Shown piece by piece: positions 24,326 through 34,005 of a stretch of DNA of 64,000 nt; within the stretch, counting starts at the first letter, position 1; every line of letters starts with the position of its first letter. The notes under the pieces are model-generated. The model ran no database searches, was not told the origin of the DNA, and saw nothing but the letters and a program-made list of their open reading frames with translations. The stretch spans positions 434,001 to 498,000 of the forward strand of contig NZ_JAUYNB010000010.1 in NCBI RefSeq assembly GCF_030699305.1, given 5' to 3'. The translations under genes and the position numbers were made by a program. Source of the DNA: Novosphingobium sp. (GTDB lineage Bacteria; Pseudomonadota; Alphaproteobacteria; Sphingomonadales; Sphingomonadaceae).

Positions 24326-27226
24326 ATGCACTATACCAGCATCCGCCAGACTATCGGGCAGCAGCGTTCGCGTGCCCGACTGGCTCTTGGCTCGGCGTTG
24401 AGCGGCACGCTTGCCCTTACGCTTCTGGCAATTCCCGGCACGGCGATGGCTGCCAACGAATGCGGCCCGGCGCCGCTGGTCCCCGGAACGGTGACCTGCA
24501 CCGTGGCGACCAATCCGAATGCCACCGGCATTACCTATATCAACCCGCCCGCCGACCTGACGGTGGTTCTGGACGACGGCGTGCGGATCGACACGACCGG
24601 AGCGCCCGCCAACGGGCTGACCCTGATCGGCACCAATGCCTTCACGGTCAACGGCGGCACCAACACGATCATCACGACCGACGTCGCCGGTGCCCACGGG
24701 GCGCTGGTGATGACCACCAACGGGCCGGTTTCGGTCGCGCTGGACCAGATCTCGACGGTCGGTGCCGGTGCCCACGGGGTGGTGGCCAGTTCGGCGGCAT
24801 CCGGGCCGGTGACGGTCAGGACCAATCGCATCACCACCGTCGGTGCGGGTTCGACCGGCATTCTGGCGCAATCGGGCGGCACGGGCGCAGTGCTGGTCAA
24901 TTCGGGCACGATCTCGACCGTTGGCGCAGGCTCTGATGGAATCAACGTGCTGTCGACCGGCGGCACGGCGACGGTCAATGCTGGCGCGATCACCACGCTT
25001 GGTGCGGGTGCCAATGGCATTGTCGCCAGCGGTGCAAACGGTGCGACTGTAAACTTCACGACCATCAGCACCACTGGCGCGAGTGCCAATGGCGTGCTGA
25101 TCCCGGCAGTGCTGCTTCCCGGGACGATCGGATCGGCCAATGCGCAGGTCAACGGCGTCAGCGTAACCACGCTGGGCGCCGGTTCGGACGGGGTGCGCGC
25201 GATTGCGAGCACCGGCACGGCAACGGTCAACGTTTCGGGCAACATCTCCACCCAGGGCGATGCCAGCCGCGGGATCTATGCCAGCGGTCCGCTGGGCGCC
25301 AACGTCAGCAATGGCGGGACGATCACGACCGCGGGCCTTGCCGCCAACGGGGTTGAGGCATTCAGCACCACCGGCCCGGTTGCGGTCACCGTCCGCAACG
25401 TCACGACCACCGGCAACGGTTCGCAGGCGGTGCTGGTCAACGCAGCGGCTGGCAATGCCACGGTTGCGGTGAACGGCGCGCTGCGCACCACCGGCACGGC
25501 CGCCAATGCCCTGACTGTGAACAGCGGGGCCAACACAGTGGTCAACGTCGGCTCCGGCGCGTCGTTCTCGACCGTGCAGGGCGATTACATCAGGCTCAAT
25601 TCGGCGGGCACCAGCACGCTGAACACGGCGGCGACCATCGGCAACAACCTGAACGGGTTTGCCCTGGTGGCAACCGGCGGTCCGATCGTGATCAACAACA
25701 CCGGCAATCTCAGTTCGGATATCGTGCTGACGGCCGGTGCGGATGTGCTCAACAATTCGGGCACCTTCACGGTCGGCCCCAATCCCGATTTCGGGGCTGG
25801 TTTCGATTCGTTCAACAATGCCGGACTGGTGATCCTGGCGGGCGGTGCCTCGACAGTGGTCGCACCGGTGTTCACAGGCCTCGAAAGCTTCGGCAACAGC
25901 GGCATGATCGACCTGCGCAATGGCCGCGCCGGTGACACGCTGACGCTGCCGGGGTCATATACCGGGGCGGGCGGAACGCTCGGCCTGGATATTACCACGG
26001 TCGGCACCGTGACGACTGCCGATCACCTGATCGTCGGCGGAGCCGCTACGGGTTCGACCCTGATCGCGCTCAACCGGCTGGCCGGCAGCGTGCCGATGTT
26101 CACCTCCGGGACCATGCTGGTCAATGCCGGTGCTGGCAGTGCGGCGAATGCCTTCAGCCTGGCTGGCGGCAACTTTGATGCCGGGTTCGTGCGTTACGAA
26201 GTCGGGTTCGATGCGGCCGGCAACAACTACGTGCTGACCGGTGCGCCCAGCGACACCGCGTTCCGGATGATGAACTACGGTGAAGCCATTCGCAGTCTGT
26301 GGCTCAAATCGGCGGATGCCGTATCGGGCCAGCTGCGCGCACGCCGCGACACGCTGTGGTCGCAGGGTGGCGGCGATACGACCGGACGGTTCTGGATGCA
26401 GTTCCACGGGTCCAAGGAAAGCCGCGAAGGTCAGCGCAACTTCAACGCGTTCGGCCAGTCACGGCTGACCGATACCGGGTATGACCAGGACTACTTCGGC
26501 GGTCAGCTTGGCCTTGATATCAGCGGGTCCAGCAATGAACGCGGTGGTTTCGCACTTGGTCTGACGGGCGGTTACCTCAACTCGTCGCTCAACTTCGCAG
26601 GCAGCGCTGACCGCGTGGTCTTCGAAGTCATCAACGCCGGGGTCTATGCCAGCTATTCGTCTGGCAACCTGTTCTTCAACGCGCTGGGCAAATACGATCA
26701 CTACTGGGCCACGGCCAACACCCCCAGTGCGCAGTTCGAACAGAAGTTCACCGGCAACGTGTACGGCGCGCGGGCGGAACTGGGGCTGCGGTTTGGCAGC
26801 GACAGCTTCTTCATCGAACCGGCTGCCAGCATCTCGTATGTCAAGAACGACACGCGCAACCTGACCCCGCTGGGCACCAGCATCGCGTTTGACGATGACG
26901 ATGGCCTGCGTGGCCGGATCGGTGGCCGGATCGGCACCCAGATCGACATCGGCGGTCCGGTGATGGCGCTCTATGCCGGGGCCAACTATGTCCATGAGTT
27001 CAAGGGCCGGGACATCGTTACCTACAGCGGCGGCGGACAGACGCTGACGTACACCAACGATCGCCTGCGCGATTATGGTGAAGCGGTGGTCGGCATGACA
27101 ATCGCGCAGAATGCAACGGTCAGCGGCTTCCTTGAAGCCAACTACATCCGTTCATTCAGCACGAACGCCGGCCAGCGCAACATCGACGGTGTCGGTGGCC
27201 GGGTCGGGATCCGCTTCAAGCTGTAA
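24326..27226 (+). CDS. Autotransporter-like outer-membrane protein with repetitive passenger
   Basis: A 966-residue protein. A long signal region (residues 1-42, ending IPGTAMAA) is followed by a short Cys-pair segment (ECGP ... VTCTV). Residues about 95-390 carry repeated units of about 30-40 residues with the motif ITTVGAGxxGIxA, predicted to form a beta-helix. The C-terminal 280 residues form an autotransporter beta-barrel (RDTLWSQGGGDTTGRFWMQFHGSKESREG through GVGGRVGIRFKL). Type Va proteins insert the barrel in the outer membrane and display the passenger. The last residue is Leu rather than Phe or Trp. The start at 24326 follows AAGGA by about 10 nt. Adhesion or surface structure is plausible; ligand unknown. 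Confidence 0.82.
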   Translation: MHYTSIRQTIGQQRSRARLALGSALSGTLALTLLAIPGTAMAANECGPAPLVPGTVTCTVATNPNATGITYINPPADLTVVLDDGVRIDTTGAPANGLTLIGTNAFTVNGGTNTIITTDVAGAHGALVMTTNGPVSVALDQISTVGAGAHGVVASSAASGPVTVRTNRITTVGAGSTGILAQSGGTGAVLVNSGTISTVGAGSDGINVLSTGGTATVNAGAITTLGAGANGIVASGANGATVNFTTISTTGASANGVLIPAVLLPGTIGSANAQVNGVSVTTLGAGSDGVRAIASTGTATVNVSGNISTQGDASRGIYASGPLGANVSNGGTITTAGLAANGVEAFSTTGPVAVTVRNVTTTGNGSQAVLVNAAAGNATVAVNGALRTTGTAANALTVNSGANTVVNVGSGASFSTVQGDYIRLNSAGTSTLNTAATIGNNLNGFALVATGGPIVINNTGNLSSDIVLTAGADVLNNSGTFTVGPNPDFGAGFDSFNNAGLVILAGGASTVVAPVFTGLESFGNSGMIDLRNGRAGDTLTLPGSYTGAGGTLGLDITTVGTVTTADHLIVGGAATGSTLIALNRLAGSVPMFTSGTMLVNAGAGSAANAFSLAGGNFDAGFVRYEVGFDAAGNNYVLTGAPSDTAFRMMNYGEAIRSLWLKSADAVSGQLRARRDTLWSQGGGDTTGRFWMQFHGSKESREGQRNFNAFGQSRLTDTGYDQDYFGGQLGLDISGSSNERGGFALGLTGGYLNSSLNFAGSADRVVFEVINAGVYASYSSGNLFFNALGKYDHYWATANTPSAQFEQKFTGNVYGARAELGLRFGSDSFFIEPAASISYVKNDTRNLTPLGTSIAFDDDDGLRGRIGGRIGTQIDIGGPVMALYAGANYVHEFKGRDIVTYSGGGQTLTYTNDRLRDYGEAVVGMTIAQNATVSGFLEANYIRSFSTNAGQRNIDGVGGRVGIRFKL

Positions 27227-27248
27227 GGCCTGATGCAGACCTGCACTA

Positions 27249-27281
27249 AGGGGCATCGCGAGGTTCACTCGCGGTGCCCCT
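27249..27281 (+). terminator. Hairpin terminator after autotransporter gene
   Basis: A 14-bp stem (27249-27262 with 27268-27281, one G-T wobble) with a 5-nt loop, 22 bp after the autotransporter stop. There is no T tract after it, so it may act as an RNA-stabilising or Rho-assisted end. Confidence 0.6.
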
Positions 27282-27318
27282 CGGTGTGTAAGGATACGGG
27301 CGGCGGGCCGGTCCGGAC

Positions 27319-27474
27319 CTATCCGGCCTTCTTCGCCTTGTGTTCGGCGAGCAGGCGGTCGAGCTCCTCGATCCGCACGCGTTCCGGGGTGCCCTTGGCC
27401 AGACCTTTGAGGCGGCACGCCGCCCACAGGCTCTTGCGTTCGGATTCCAGCGCCTTGAGATAGAGATCGGCCAT
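27319..27474 (-). CDS. Small charged helical protein of unknown function
   Basis: A 51-residue frame, MADLYLKALESERKSLWAAC at the start and KGTPERVRIEELDRLLAEHKAKKAG at the end. AGGAA lies 8 nt before the ATG at 27474. Composition is strongly helical and charged with a Leu heptad pattern, suggesting a coiled coil. I do not recognise a named family. It lies alone between the autotransporter and the DUF6481 gene. Confidence 0.6.
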   Translation of the reverse strand: MADLYLKALESERKSLWAACRLKGLAKGTPERVRIEELDRLLAEHKAKKAG

Positions 27475-27718
27475 TGTGCATATTCCTGTGCCGGGACGGG
27501 CTGGGCCGCCCATACCGCGCAATTGTCCGGTTGGATACGGCGGTGACTGGCCATTGCGGGCAAGCGGTGCTAGGGGCACGGCGCAACCTGGCCGACGGCA
27601 GATTACCGGGGCCTGTGCTCCGTTCACCCGCCGTCATGCGCTTGCAGTGCCGGGACGCGTGGTTTGCGCTGATAGTGGCGGTTGTTTTTTCAGTTTCAGG
27701 ATTGGTGAGTAAAGATTG

Positions 27719-28054
27719 ATGGCGGGATACAAGGAACCGGGTTTCAACGACCGCGTGGCAGCCGCCGCAACGGCGCGCGCCAAGGCGCTGGAGCTGCTCA
27801 AGGGCAAGACTCCGCTGGACCCGGCCGTTCAGGCCGAGCGTGCGGCCAAGGCCGCTGAACGCGAAGCCGCGCAGGCCGAAAAGCGCAAGGCCGCCCTGGC
27901 TGAGCGCGAGGCGAAGCGCGAAGCGATGATCGCGAAAAAGCAGGCCGAAGCTGAAGCGGCGGCTGCCGTCGCGGCCCAGCCCGCCGTGACCGAGGCTGAG
28001 CGCAAGGCGGCCCGCGATGCGCGCTATGCCGCGCGCAAGGCCCGCAAGAAGTAG
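27719..28054 (+). CDS. DUF6481 family protein
   Basis: A 111-residue highly charged Ala/Lys/Glu/Arg-rich protein. The N terminus (MAGYKEPGFNDRVAAAATARAKALELLK) matches the DUF6481 family common in sphingomonads. The rest is a continuous charged helix, likely a coiled coil, with a basic end (ARYAARKARKK). Function is unknown; an RNA- or ribosome-associated role would fit the composition but is a guess. The ATG at 27719 overlaps a TTG at 27716. Confidence 0.8.
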   Translation: MAGYKEPGFNDRVAAAATARAKALELLKGKTPLDPAVQAERAAKAAEREAAQAEKRKAALAEREAKREAMIAKKQAEAEAAAAVAAQPAVTEAERKAARDARYAARKARKK

Positions 28055-28080
28055 CGCGGGTCATCGCCGCCACCAACCTG

Positions 28081-28752
28081 ATGGAAGGCCATGACTGGAT
28101 CGGCACGGCGCACGCGCCGGGCGGTGTGGAACTGCGCCTGATGCAGCGGGATGACGAGTTCACGATCCTGCTGGAACGCAACGAACTGATGAGCACGCGC
28201 GCCAGCGCCTCGGAACGCGCACTGGCCACGCTGACCGCTACGCGGCTGGGGCCGCAGACCGCGCCGGAATGGCTGATCGGCGGCTATGGCATGGGCTATA
28301 CCCTGCGCGCGGCGCTGGCCGTGCTGGGCGACGATGCCGCCGTGACCGTGGCCGAGATCGTGCCCGAAATCATCGACTGGGCGCTCGGGCCGATGCGCGC
28401 GCTGACCGCAGGCTGCCTGGATGATCCGCGCGTGCTGCTGGTCAAGCAGGACGTCGCGCTGCTGATCGATTCGGGGCAGGACTGCTATGATGCGATCCTG
28501 CTCGACGTCGATAACGGCCCGGACGGACTGGTCCGGCCCGACAATGACGAGCTGTATCACCGCGACGGTCTGCACGCGGCGATGGCGGCGCTGCGCCGGG
28601 GCGGGATCCTTGCGATCTGGTCGGCAGAGCCGGACCCGGCCTTTACCGAACGGCTACTCGACGCCGGGTTCGAGGTGGATCAGGTCTCCGCGCTCGAAAC
28701 CACCAACGATCGCGGCGCTTCCCACGTGATCTGGTTCGCCCAAAAACCCTGA
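28081..28752 (+). CDS. Spermidine synthase-like methyltransferase-fold protein
   Basis: A 223-residue Rossmann-fold protein of the spermidine synthase family without the N-terminal beta domain. WLIGGYGMGYTLRAALAVLG forms the nucleotide-binding loop, VTVAEIVPEIIDWA holds the acidic residue, and DAILLDVDNGPDGLVRPDNDELYH corresponds to the catalytic Asp loop. It may transfer an aminopropyl or other group, but many short members have no known activity. It begins 26 bp after the DUF6481 gene and converges on the carboxylase gene. Confidence 0.75.
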   Translation: MEGHDWIGTAHAPGGVELRLMQRDDEFTILLERNELMSTRASASERALATLTATRLGPQTAPEWLIGGYGMGYTLRAALAVLGDDAAVTVAEIVPEIIDWALGPMRALTAGCLDDPRVLLVKQDVALLIDSGQDCYDAILLDVDNGPDGLVRPDNDELYHRDGLHAAMAALRRGGILAIWSAEPDPAFTERLLDAGFEVDQVSALETTNDRGASHVIWFAQKP

Positions 28753-28770
28753 ACGCAGGTCTGATCCGGC

Positions 28771-30375
28771 TTACATCCGGAACACGCCGAAGCTGGGCCG
28801 GTCCGGCACCGGGGCCATGCTGCACGCTTCCAGCGCCAGCCCCAGCACGTCGCGGGTCTGGACCGGGTCAATCACCCCGTCATCCCACAGCCGGGCCGTG
28901 GCGTAATAGGGGTTGCCCTCGTCCTCATACTTCTGGCGGATCGGGGCCTTGAACGCCTCGGCCTCCTCCGGCGTCCACCGCTCCGCATCGCGGTGGACGG
29001 TGGCGAGCACGCTGGCGGCCTGTTCGCCGCCCATCACCGAAATGCGCGCGTTGGGCCAGGTGAACAGGAAGCGCGGGGAATAGGCGCGGCCGCACATCCC
29101 GTAATTGCCCGCACCAAAGCTGCCGCCGATCAGCACGGTGATCTTGGGCACTTGTGCAGTGGCAACCGCGGTTACCAGCTTTGCGCCGTGCTTGGCGATC
29201 CCTTCGGCCTCATACTTGCCGCCGACCATGAAGCCGCTGATGTTTTGCAGGAACAACAAGGGAATGCCGCGCTGGCAGGCCAGTTCGATGAAGTGCGCGC
29301 CCTTTTGCGCGCTTTCGGAAAACAGCACGCCGTTGTTGGCCAGGATCGCGACCGGGTGGCCGTGAACATGGGCAAAGCCGCAGACCAGCGTCGCGCCATA
29401 CAGCGCCTTGAACTCATGGAATTCGCTGCCATCGACGATCCGCGCGATCACTTCGTGGACGTCATAGGGTGCGCGCACGTCTTCGGGCACGATCGCATAG
29501 AGGTCTTCGGCCGGATAGACCGGTGCGCGCGCAGCGATCCGGCCTGAGGCCCCCGCCTTTGCGGGGGGGCAGTGGCTGACGATGTCGCGCACGATGGTCA
29601 GCGCGTGTTCGTCGTCGTCGGCCAGATGATCGACCACGCCCGATTTGCGCGCGTGGAGATCGCCCCCGCCGAGCGCCTCGGCGCTGATTTCCTCGCCCGT
29701 CGCGGCCTTGACCAGCGGCGGTCCGGCAAGGAAGATCGTGCCCTGTTCCTTCACGATCACCGTTTCGTCGCTCATCGCCGGGACATAGGCTCCGCCCGCG
29801 GTGCAGCTGCCCATCACGCTGGCGATCTGGGCGATGCCGCGCGCGCTCATGTTCGCCTGGTTGAAGAAGAACCGGCCAAAGTGGTCGCGGTCGGGGAAGA
29901 CTTCGGCCTGATTGGGCAGGTTCGCGCCGCCGCTGTCGACCAGATAGATGCAGGGCAGGCGGTTTTCCTGCGCGATTTCCTGCGCACGCAGATGCTTCTT
30001 CACCGTCATCGGGAAATAAGTCCCGCCCTTGACCGTCGCGTCGTTGGCAAAGACCATGCACTGGCGGCCCGCCACGCGCCCCACCCCGGTGATGATCCCG
30101 GCGCCCGGCACTTCATCGCCGTACATCCCGTTCGCCGCCAGCTGCCCCACTTCAAGGAACGGCGCGCCGGGATCGAGCAGGCGCTCCACCCGCTCACGCG
30201 GCAGCAACTTGCCGCGCGCGACGTGGCGTTCGCGGCTGCGTTCATCGCCGCCCAGCGCAGCTTCCGCCACGCGGGCGCGCAAGTCTGCGGCCAGCGCGCG
30301 GTTGTGCGCGGCGCGGGCCTGCGCCTCCGGGCTGGTGGGGTCGAGGGCGGATTGCAGGACGGGCGCGGTCATCAC
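28771..30375 (-). CDS. liuB: Acyl-CoA carboxylase carboxyltransferase subunit (methylcrotonyl-CoA carboxylase beta)
   Basis: A 534-residue biotin-dependent carboxyltransferase. The N-terminal half shows [59 protein letters not shown] and [31 protein letters not shown]. The C-terminal half shows the oxyanion loops [20 protein letters not shown] and [20 protein letters not shown]. These are hallmark segments of methylcrotonyl-CoA carboxylase beta. With the alpha subunit it converts 3-methylcrotonyl-CoA to 3-methylglutaconyl-CoA in leucine catabolism. Its start overlaps the stop of the isovaleryl-CoA dehydrogenase by 4 nt; it is last in the operon. Confidence 0.92.
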   Translation of the reverse strand: MMTAPVLQSALDPTSPEAQARAAHNRALAADLRARVAEAALGGDERSRERHVARGKLLPRERVERLLDPGAPFLEVGQLAANGMYGDEVPGAGIITGVGRVAGRQCMVFANDATVKGGTYFPMTVKKHLRAQEIAQENRLPCIYLVDSGGANLPNQAEVFPDRDHFGRFFFNQANMSARGIAQIASVMGSCTAGGAYVPAMSDETVIVKEQGTIFLAGPPLVKAATGEEISAEALGGGDLHARKSGVVDHLADDDEHALTIVRDIVSHCPPAKAGASGRIAARAPVYPAEDLYAIVPEDVRAPYDVHEVIARIVDGSEFHEFKALYGATLVCGFAHVHGHPVAILANNGVLFSESAQKGAHFIELACQRGIPLLFLQNISGFMVGGKYEAEGIAKHGAKLVTAVATAQVPKITVLIGGSFGAGNYGMCGRAYSPRFLFTWPNARISVMGGEQAASVLATVHRDAERWTPEEAEAFKAPIRQKYEDEGNPYYATARLWDDGVIDPVQTRDVLGLALEACSMAPVPDRPSFGVFRM

Positions 30376-31535
30376 CGCGCTCCGATCAGTTCGCGGCCGA
30401 TCAGCATCCGGCGGATTTCGTTGGTGCCAGCGCCGATGTCCAGCAGCTTGGCATCGCGCAGGAAGCGTTCGACCGGCCAGTCCTTGGTATAGCCCGCGCC
30501 GCCCAGCGCCTGCACCGCCTCTCCGGCGGCACGGAACGCGTTTTCAGAGGCGAGCAGGATCGCGCCCGCCGCGTCGAACCGGGTGGTCTGGCCCGCATCG
30601 CAGGCCTTGGCCACGGCATAGACATAGGCCCGCGCGGACTGCATCGCGACATACATGTCGGCGATCTTGGCCTGCATCAGCTGGAACGAACCGATTGGCT
30701 GGCCGAACTGCTTGCGGTCCCGCACATAGGGGATAACCACGTCGAGACAGGCCTGCATGATCCCGATCTGCATCCCCGCCAGCACGACGCGTTCGTAATC
30801 CAGCCCGCTCATCAGCACGCCGACCCCGCCGTGGAGCGGGCCCATGATCTGTTCTTCCGGCACGAAGCAATCGTCGAACACCAGCTCGCAAGTCGGGCTG
30901 CCGCGCAGGCCCATCTTGTCGATCTGCTGGCCGATGGAAAAACCGGCCATCCCGCGCTCGATCAGGAACGCGGTGATCCCCCGGCTGCCCGCTTCGGCTG
31001 ATGACTTGGCATAGACCACCAGCGTATCGGCATACGTCCCATTGGTGATCCAGAACTTCGTGCCGTTGAGGCGATAGCCCCCCGCCACCGCATCGGCGCG
31101 CAGCTTCATCGACACGACGTCTGACCCCGCGCCCACTTCGGACATGGCGAGCGAGCCGACGTGCTCGCCCGAAATCAGCTTTGGCAGATACCTGGCCTTC
31201 TGCTCCGCGCTGCCCCAGCGGCGGATCTGGTTGACGCAAAGGTTGGAATGCGCGCCATAGGACAGGCCGACCGAGCCGCTCGCCCGGCTGACTTCCTCCA
31301 CCGCGATCACGTGGTCGAGATAGCCCAGGCCCAGCCCGCCCCATTCTTCCTCGACCGTGATGCCGTGCAGGCCCAGCGCGCCCATCGGCTCCCACAGCTC
31401 GCGCGGGAAACGGTCGTTGCGGTCGATTTCTGCCGCCAGCGGCATGATCTGTTCGTCGGCAAAGCGGCCCGCCGCCTCGCGGATCATCAGGGCGCTTTCG
31501 GTCAGGCCGAAGTCAAAATCTGGGGTGGCGCGCAT
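30372..31535 (-). CDS. liuA: Isovaleryl-CoA dehydrogenase
   Basis: A 387-residue acyl-CoA dehydrogenase with isovaleryl-type features: [88 protein letters not shown], and [38 protein letters not shown] with the catalytic Glu in YER. The usual GGP after LA is GMQ here, a small deviation. It oxidises isovaleryl-CoA to 3-methylcrotonyl-CoA using FAD, passing electrons to ETF. Gene order (between MaoC and MCC beta, 4-nt overlap) confirms the leucine pathway role. Confidence 0.92.
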   Translation of the reverse strand: MRATPDFDFGLTESALMIREAAGRFADEQIMPLAAEIDRNDRFPRELWEPMGALGLHGITVEEEWGGLGLGYLDHVIAVEEVSRASGSVGLSYGAHSNLCVNQIRRWGSAEQKARYLPKLISGEHVGSLAMSEVGAGSDVVSMKLRADAVAGGYRLNGTKFWITNGTYADTLVVYAKSSAEAGSRGITAFLIERGMAGFSIGQQIDKMGLRGSPTCELVFDDCFVPEEQIMGPLHGGVGVLMSGLDYERVVLAGMQIGIMQACLDVVIPYVRDRKQFGQPIGSFQLMQAKIADMYVAMQSARAYVYAVAKACDAGQTTRFDAAGAILLASENAFRAAGEAVQALGGAGYTKDWPVERFLRDAKLLDIGAGTNEIRRMLIGRELIGAR

Positions 31536-31562
31536 GGGGCGGTTCCTTGGTCTGGGTTTCGG

Positions 31563-32018
31563 TCAGGCAGCGGCGGAGCGCTTCAGCAGGGCCGTGCGCA
31601 GGCAACTGCACACGACTTCGCCGCGCTGGTTGATCAGCTCGTGCCGGAAGGTGACGATCCCGGCGTTCGGGCGGGACTTCGATTCCTTCAGTTCCACCAC
31701 TTCGCTGGTCGCGCGCATCGTATCGCCGATGAACACGGGTTTGGGCATCACCAGCTTGTCATAGCCCAGATTGGCAACCAGCGTGCCCAGCGTGGTGTCG
31801 CCCACCGACAGGCCAACCATCAGCGCGAAGGTGAACGTGCCGTTGACGAGGATCTGGCCGAATTCGCTGGCCCGCGCGGCTTCCACATCGATGTGCAGCG
31901 GCTGGGGGTTGTGGGTCATGGTGGAGAACAGCAGGTTGTCGGTCTCGGTCACGGTGCGGCGGATTTCATGCTCGATCCGCATCCCCACCTGCCATTCGTC
32001 GAAATGCTTTCCGGCCAT
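31563..32018 (-). CDS. MaoC-family hydratase/dehydratase
   Basis: A 151-residue hot-dog-fold protein. The hydratase motif lies at residues about 28-55 (NLLFSTMTHNPQPLHIDVEAARASEFGQILVNGTFTFAL), with the Asp/His pair of MaoC proteins weakly recognisable (Asn 37, His 42, Asp 44). These enzymes hydrate enoyl-CoA with R stereochemistry or related thioesters. In this operon it may hydrate 3-methylglutaconyl-CoA in place of a crotonase-type LiuC, but a thioester-binding accessory role is equally possible. It starts one base after the MCC alpha stop. Confidence 0.8.
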   Translation of the reverse strand: MAGKHFDEWQVGMRIEHEIRRTVTETDNLLFSTMTHNPQPLHIDVEAARASEFGQILVNGTFTFALMVGLSVGDTTLGTLVANLGYDKLVMPKPVFIGDTMRATSEVVELKESKSRPNAGIVTFRHELINQRGEVVCSCLRTALLKRSAAA

Positions 32019-32019
32019 G

Positions 32020-33876
32020 TCAGGCGGCTCCTTCTTCGGTTTCAGCTTCGATCCGCGCCAGCAGCGCTTCGACCTGCACTTGCGCGCCCGCGCTGACTTT
32101 CAATTCGGTGACGATCCCGTCGAACGGTGCGGTCAGGGTGTGTTCCATCTTCATCGCTTCCAGCGTCAGCAGCTTCTGCCCGCGCGTCACGGCCTCGCCC
32201 TCAGCCACGGATACTGCGATGACCTTGCCCGGCATCGGCGCCAGAATTGCCCCGTCGCCCGCCGCCGCGCCGTGGACGCCATCGCGCCGCCACGGTTCCA
32301 GCCGCCAGACCTGTCCCTGATCCATCACCAGCGCCGAAGCGGCGGGCTGCTCGGTGCCGTGGCCGGTCAGCGCGATGTCCACCGGCTCCCCGTCCAGCAG
32401 GAAGCGTGCGCGCAGTCGGGGTGCGGCGTTGAGCCGGAAGCCGGGCGCGTCGGAGCGCGGGACGAGGGCTTGCGCGGCGTATTCCAGCGCCGCGTCCGAA
32501 GGCACGGGCGGCTGCGCCAGTTCATCCCCGTCGCGACCGATCAGGCCGGTATCGACCGTTCCGGCCCGGAACTGCGGATGGGCCAGCGCCTTGACCAGAA
32601 ACGCCGCATTGGTGCGCACCGGCCAAACGGCGGTGCCGCGCAGCATTGCGTCCAGCCGCTCCACCGCCTGTTCGCGGCTCGCGCCGTGGGCGATGACCTT
32701 GGCGATCATCGGGTCGTAGAACGGGGAAACCTCCGCGCCTTCGTAAACCCCGGTGTCGATCCGCCCGCCGTGGGCGGAACCGAACCGCAGCACTTCCAGC
32801 CGCCCGATCGAGGGCAGGAACCCGCGCGCTGGGTCTTCGGCATAGAGCCGGGCTTCCATCGCCCAGCCGTTGATCGTCAGGTCATCCTGCCGGCACGGCA
32901 GCGGCTCACCCGCCGCGACGCGGAGTTGCCATTCGACCAGATCGACCCCGGTAATCGCCTCGGTCACAGGGTGTTCGACTTGCAGGCGGGTGTTCATTTC
33001 CATGAACCAGATGCGGTCGGCGCGCAGGCCTTCGCTGCCGTCGGCGATGAACTCGATGGTGCCTGCGCCCTCATACTGCACCGCCTCGGCCGCGCGCACG
33101 GCGGCGGCGCAGACGGCGGCGCGGGTGGCGGCGTCCATGCCGGGGGCGGGGGCTTCCTCGATCACTTTCTGGTGGCGGCGCTGCAGCGAACAGTCGCGCT
33201 CGAACAAGTGGACCACGTTGCCATGGGCATCGCCGAACACCTGCACTTCGATGTGACGGGGGGAGAGGATGTATTTCTCGATCAGGACATGATCGTTGCC
33301 GAACGAGGCCGCCGCCTCGCGCTGGCACGAGGCGAGCGCATCGGCGAAGTCCTCGGCCCGTTCGACCAGCCGCATCCCTTTGCCGCCGCCGCCCGCGACC
33401 GCCTTGATCAGCACCGGATAGCCGATCTGCGCGGCTTCGGCGGCCAGCCGGGCCGGGTCCTGATCTTCGCCCAGATAGCCCGGCGTGGTTGGCACGCCCG
33501 CCTGCTGCATCAGCCGCTTGGCCGCGTCCTTCAGGCCCATCGCGGTGATCGAATGTGGCTTCGGCCCGACCCAGATCAGCCCGGCGTCAATCACCGCCTG
33601 CGCGAATTCGGCATTTTCGGACAGGAATCCGTAACCGGGATGGACCGCGTCCGCCCCTGCCTCCCGCGCGGCGGCGAGGATTTTCTCGCCGACCAGATAG
33701 CTTTCGCGCGCCGGGGCGGGGCCAATGCCTATCGCTCGGTCGGCCATGCGCACGTGCAGCGCCTGCGCATCGGCATCGGAATGGACGGCGATGGTGCGGA
33801 TGCCCATGGCCCGTGCGGTGCGGATGATCCGGCAGGCGATTTCGCCCCGGTTGGCGATCAGCAATGCGCGTATCAT
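32020..33876 (-). CDS. liuD: Biotin carboxylase/biotin carrier subunit (methylcrotonyl-CoA carboxylase alpha)
   Basis: A 618-residue subunit. Residues 1-445 are a biotin carboxylase: ALLIANRGEIACRIIRTAR, HPGYGFLSENAEFA, VAGGGGKGMRLV (ATP loop), ERDCSLQRRHQKVIEEAPAPG, and FMEMNTRLQVEHPVTE. A linker domain follows, then the biotinyl domain with EAMKMEH (Lys 576 biotinylated). It carboxylates biotin and hands it to the beta subunit. The start at 33876 is chosen because MIRALLIANRGE is the family N terminus and AAGGGG lies 11 nt upstream. It is first in the operon, facing the LysR gene. Confidence 0.92.
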   Translation of the reverse strand: MIRALLIANRGEIACRIIRTARAMGIRTIAVHSDADAQALHVRMADRAIGIGPAPARESYLVGEKILAAAREAGADAVHPGYGFLSENAEFAQAVIDAGLIWVGPKPHSITAMGLKDAAKRLMQQAGVPTTPGYLGEDQDPARLAAEAAQIGYPVLIKAVAGGGGKGMRLVERAEDFADALASCQREAAASFGNDHVLIEKYILSPRHIEVQVFGDAHGNVVHLFERDCSLQRRHQKVIEEAPAPGMDAATRAAVCAAAVRAAEAVQYEGAGTIEFIADGSEGLRADRIWFMEMNTRLQVEHPVTEAITGVDLVEWQLRVAAGEPLPCRQDDLTINGWAMEARLYAEDPARGFLPSIGRLEVLRFGSAHGGRIDTGVYEGAEVSPFYDPMIAKVIAHGASREQAVERLDAMLRGTAVWPVRTNAAFLVKALAHPQFRAGTVDTGLIGRDGDELAQPPVPSDAALEYAAQALVPRSDAPGFRLNAAPRLRARFLLDGEPVDIALTGHGTEQPAASALVMDQGQVWRLEPWRRDGVHGAAAGDGAILAPMPGKVIAVSVAEGEAVTRGQKLLTLEAMKMEHTLTAPFDGIVTELKVSAGAQVQVEALLARIEAETEEGAA

Positions 33877-33990
33877 TCCGCTTGGCCCCTTGGTTTCCGT
33901 CATCCCGCACCGCGGTTCTTCGTCCGCGTCAGCGCATGGTGATACCGCGCTTGGCCATAATGGAAAAACTGGAATTGCCGGTGAAGTTGT

Positions 33991-34005
33991 ATAGGTTGAA
34001 CCTAT
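33991..34005. promoter_or_regulatory. LysR-type operator palindrome
   Basis: ATAGGTT-G-AACCTAT is a perfect palindrome containing T-N11-A, the LysR recognition form. It covers the first two bases of the lysR start codon and lies 115 bp upstream of the MCC alpha start, in the shared divergent region. Confidence 0.65.

Noticed and set aside
22063..24936. A 957-codon plus-strand open frame across the cation ATPase and the start of the autotransporter
   Set aside because: Antisense to the ATPase, spans two unrelated genes, and its translation has no recognisable domain.
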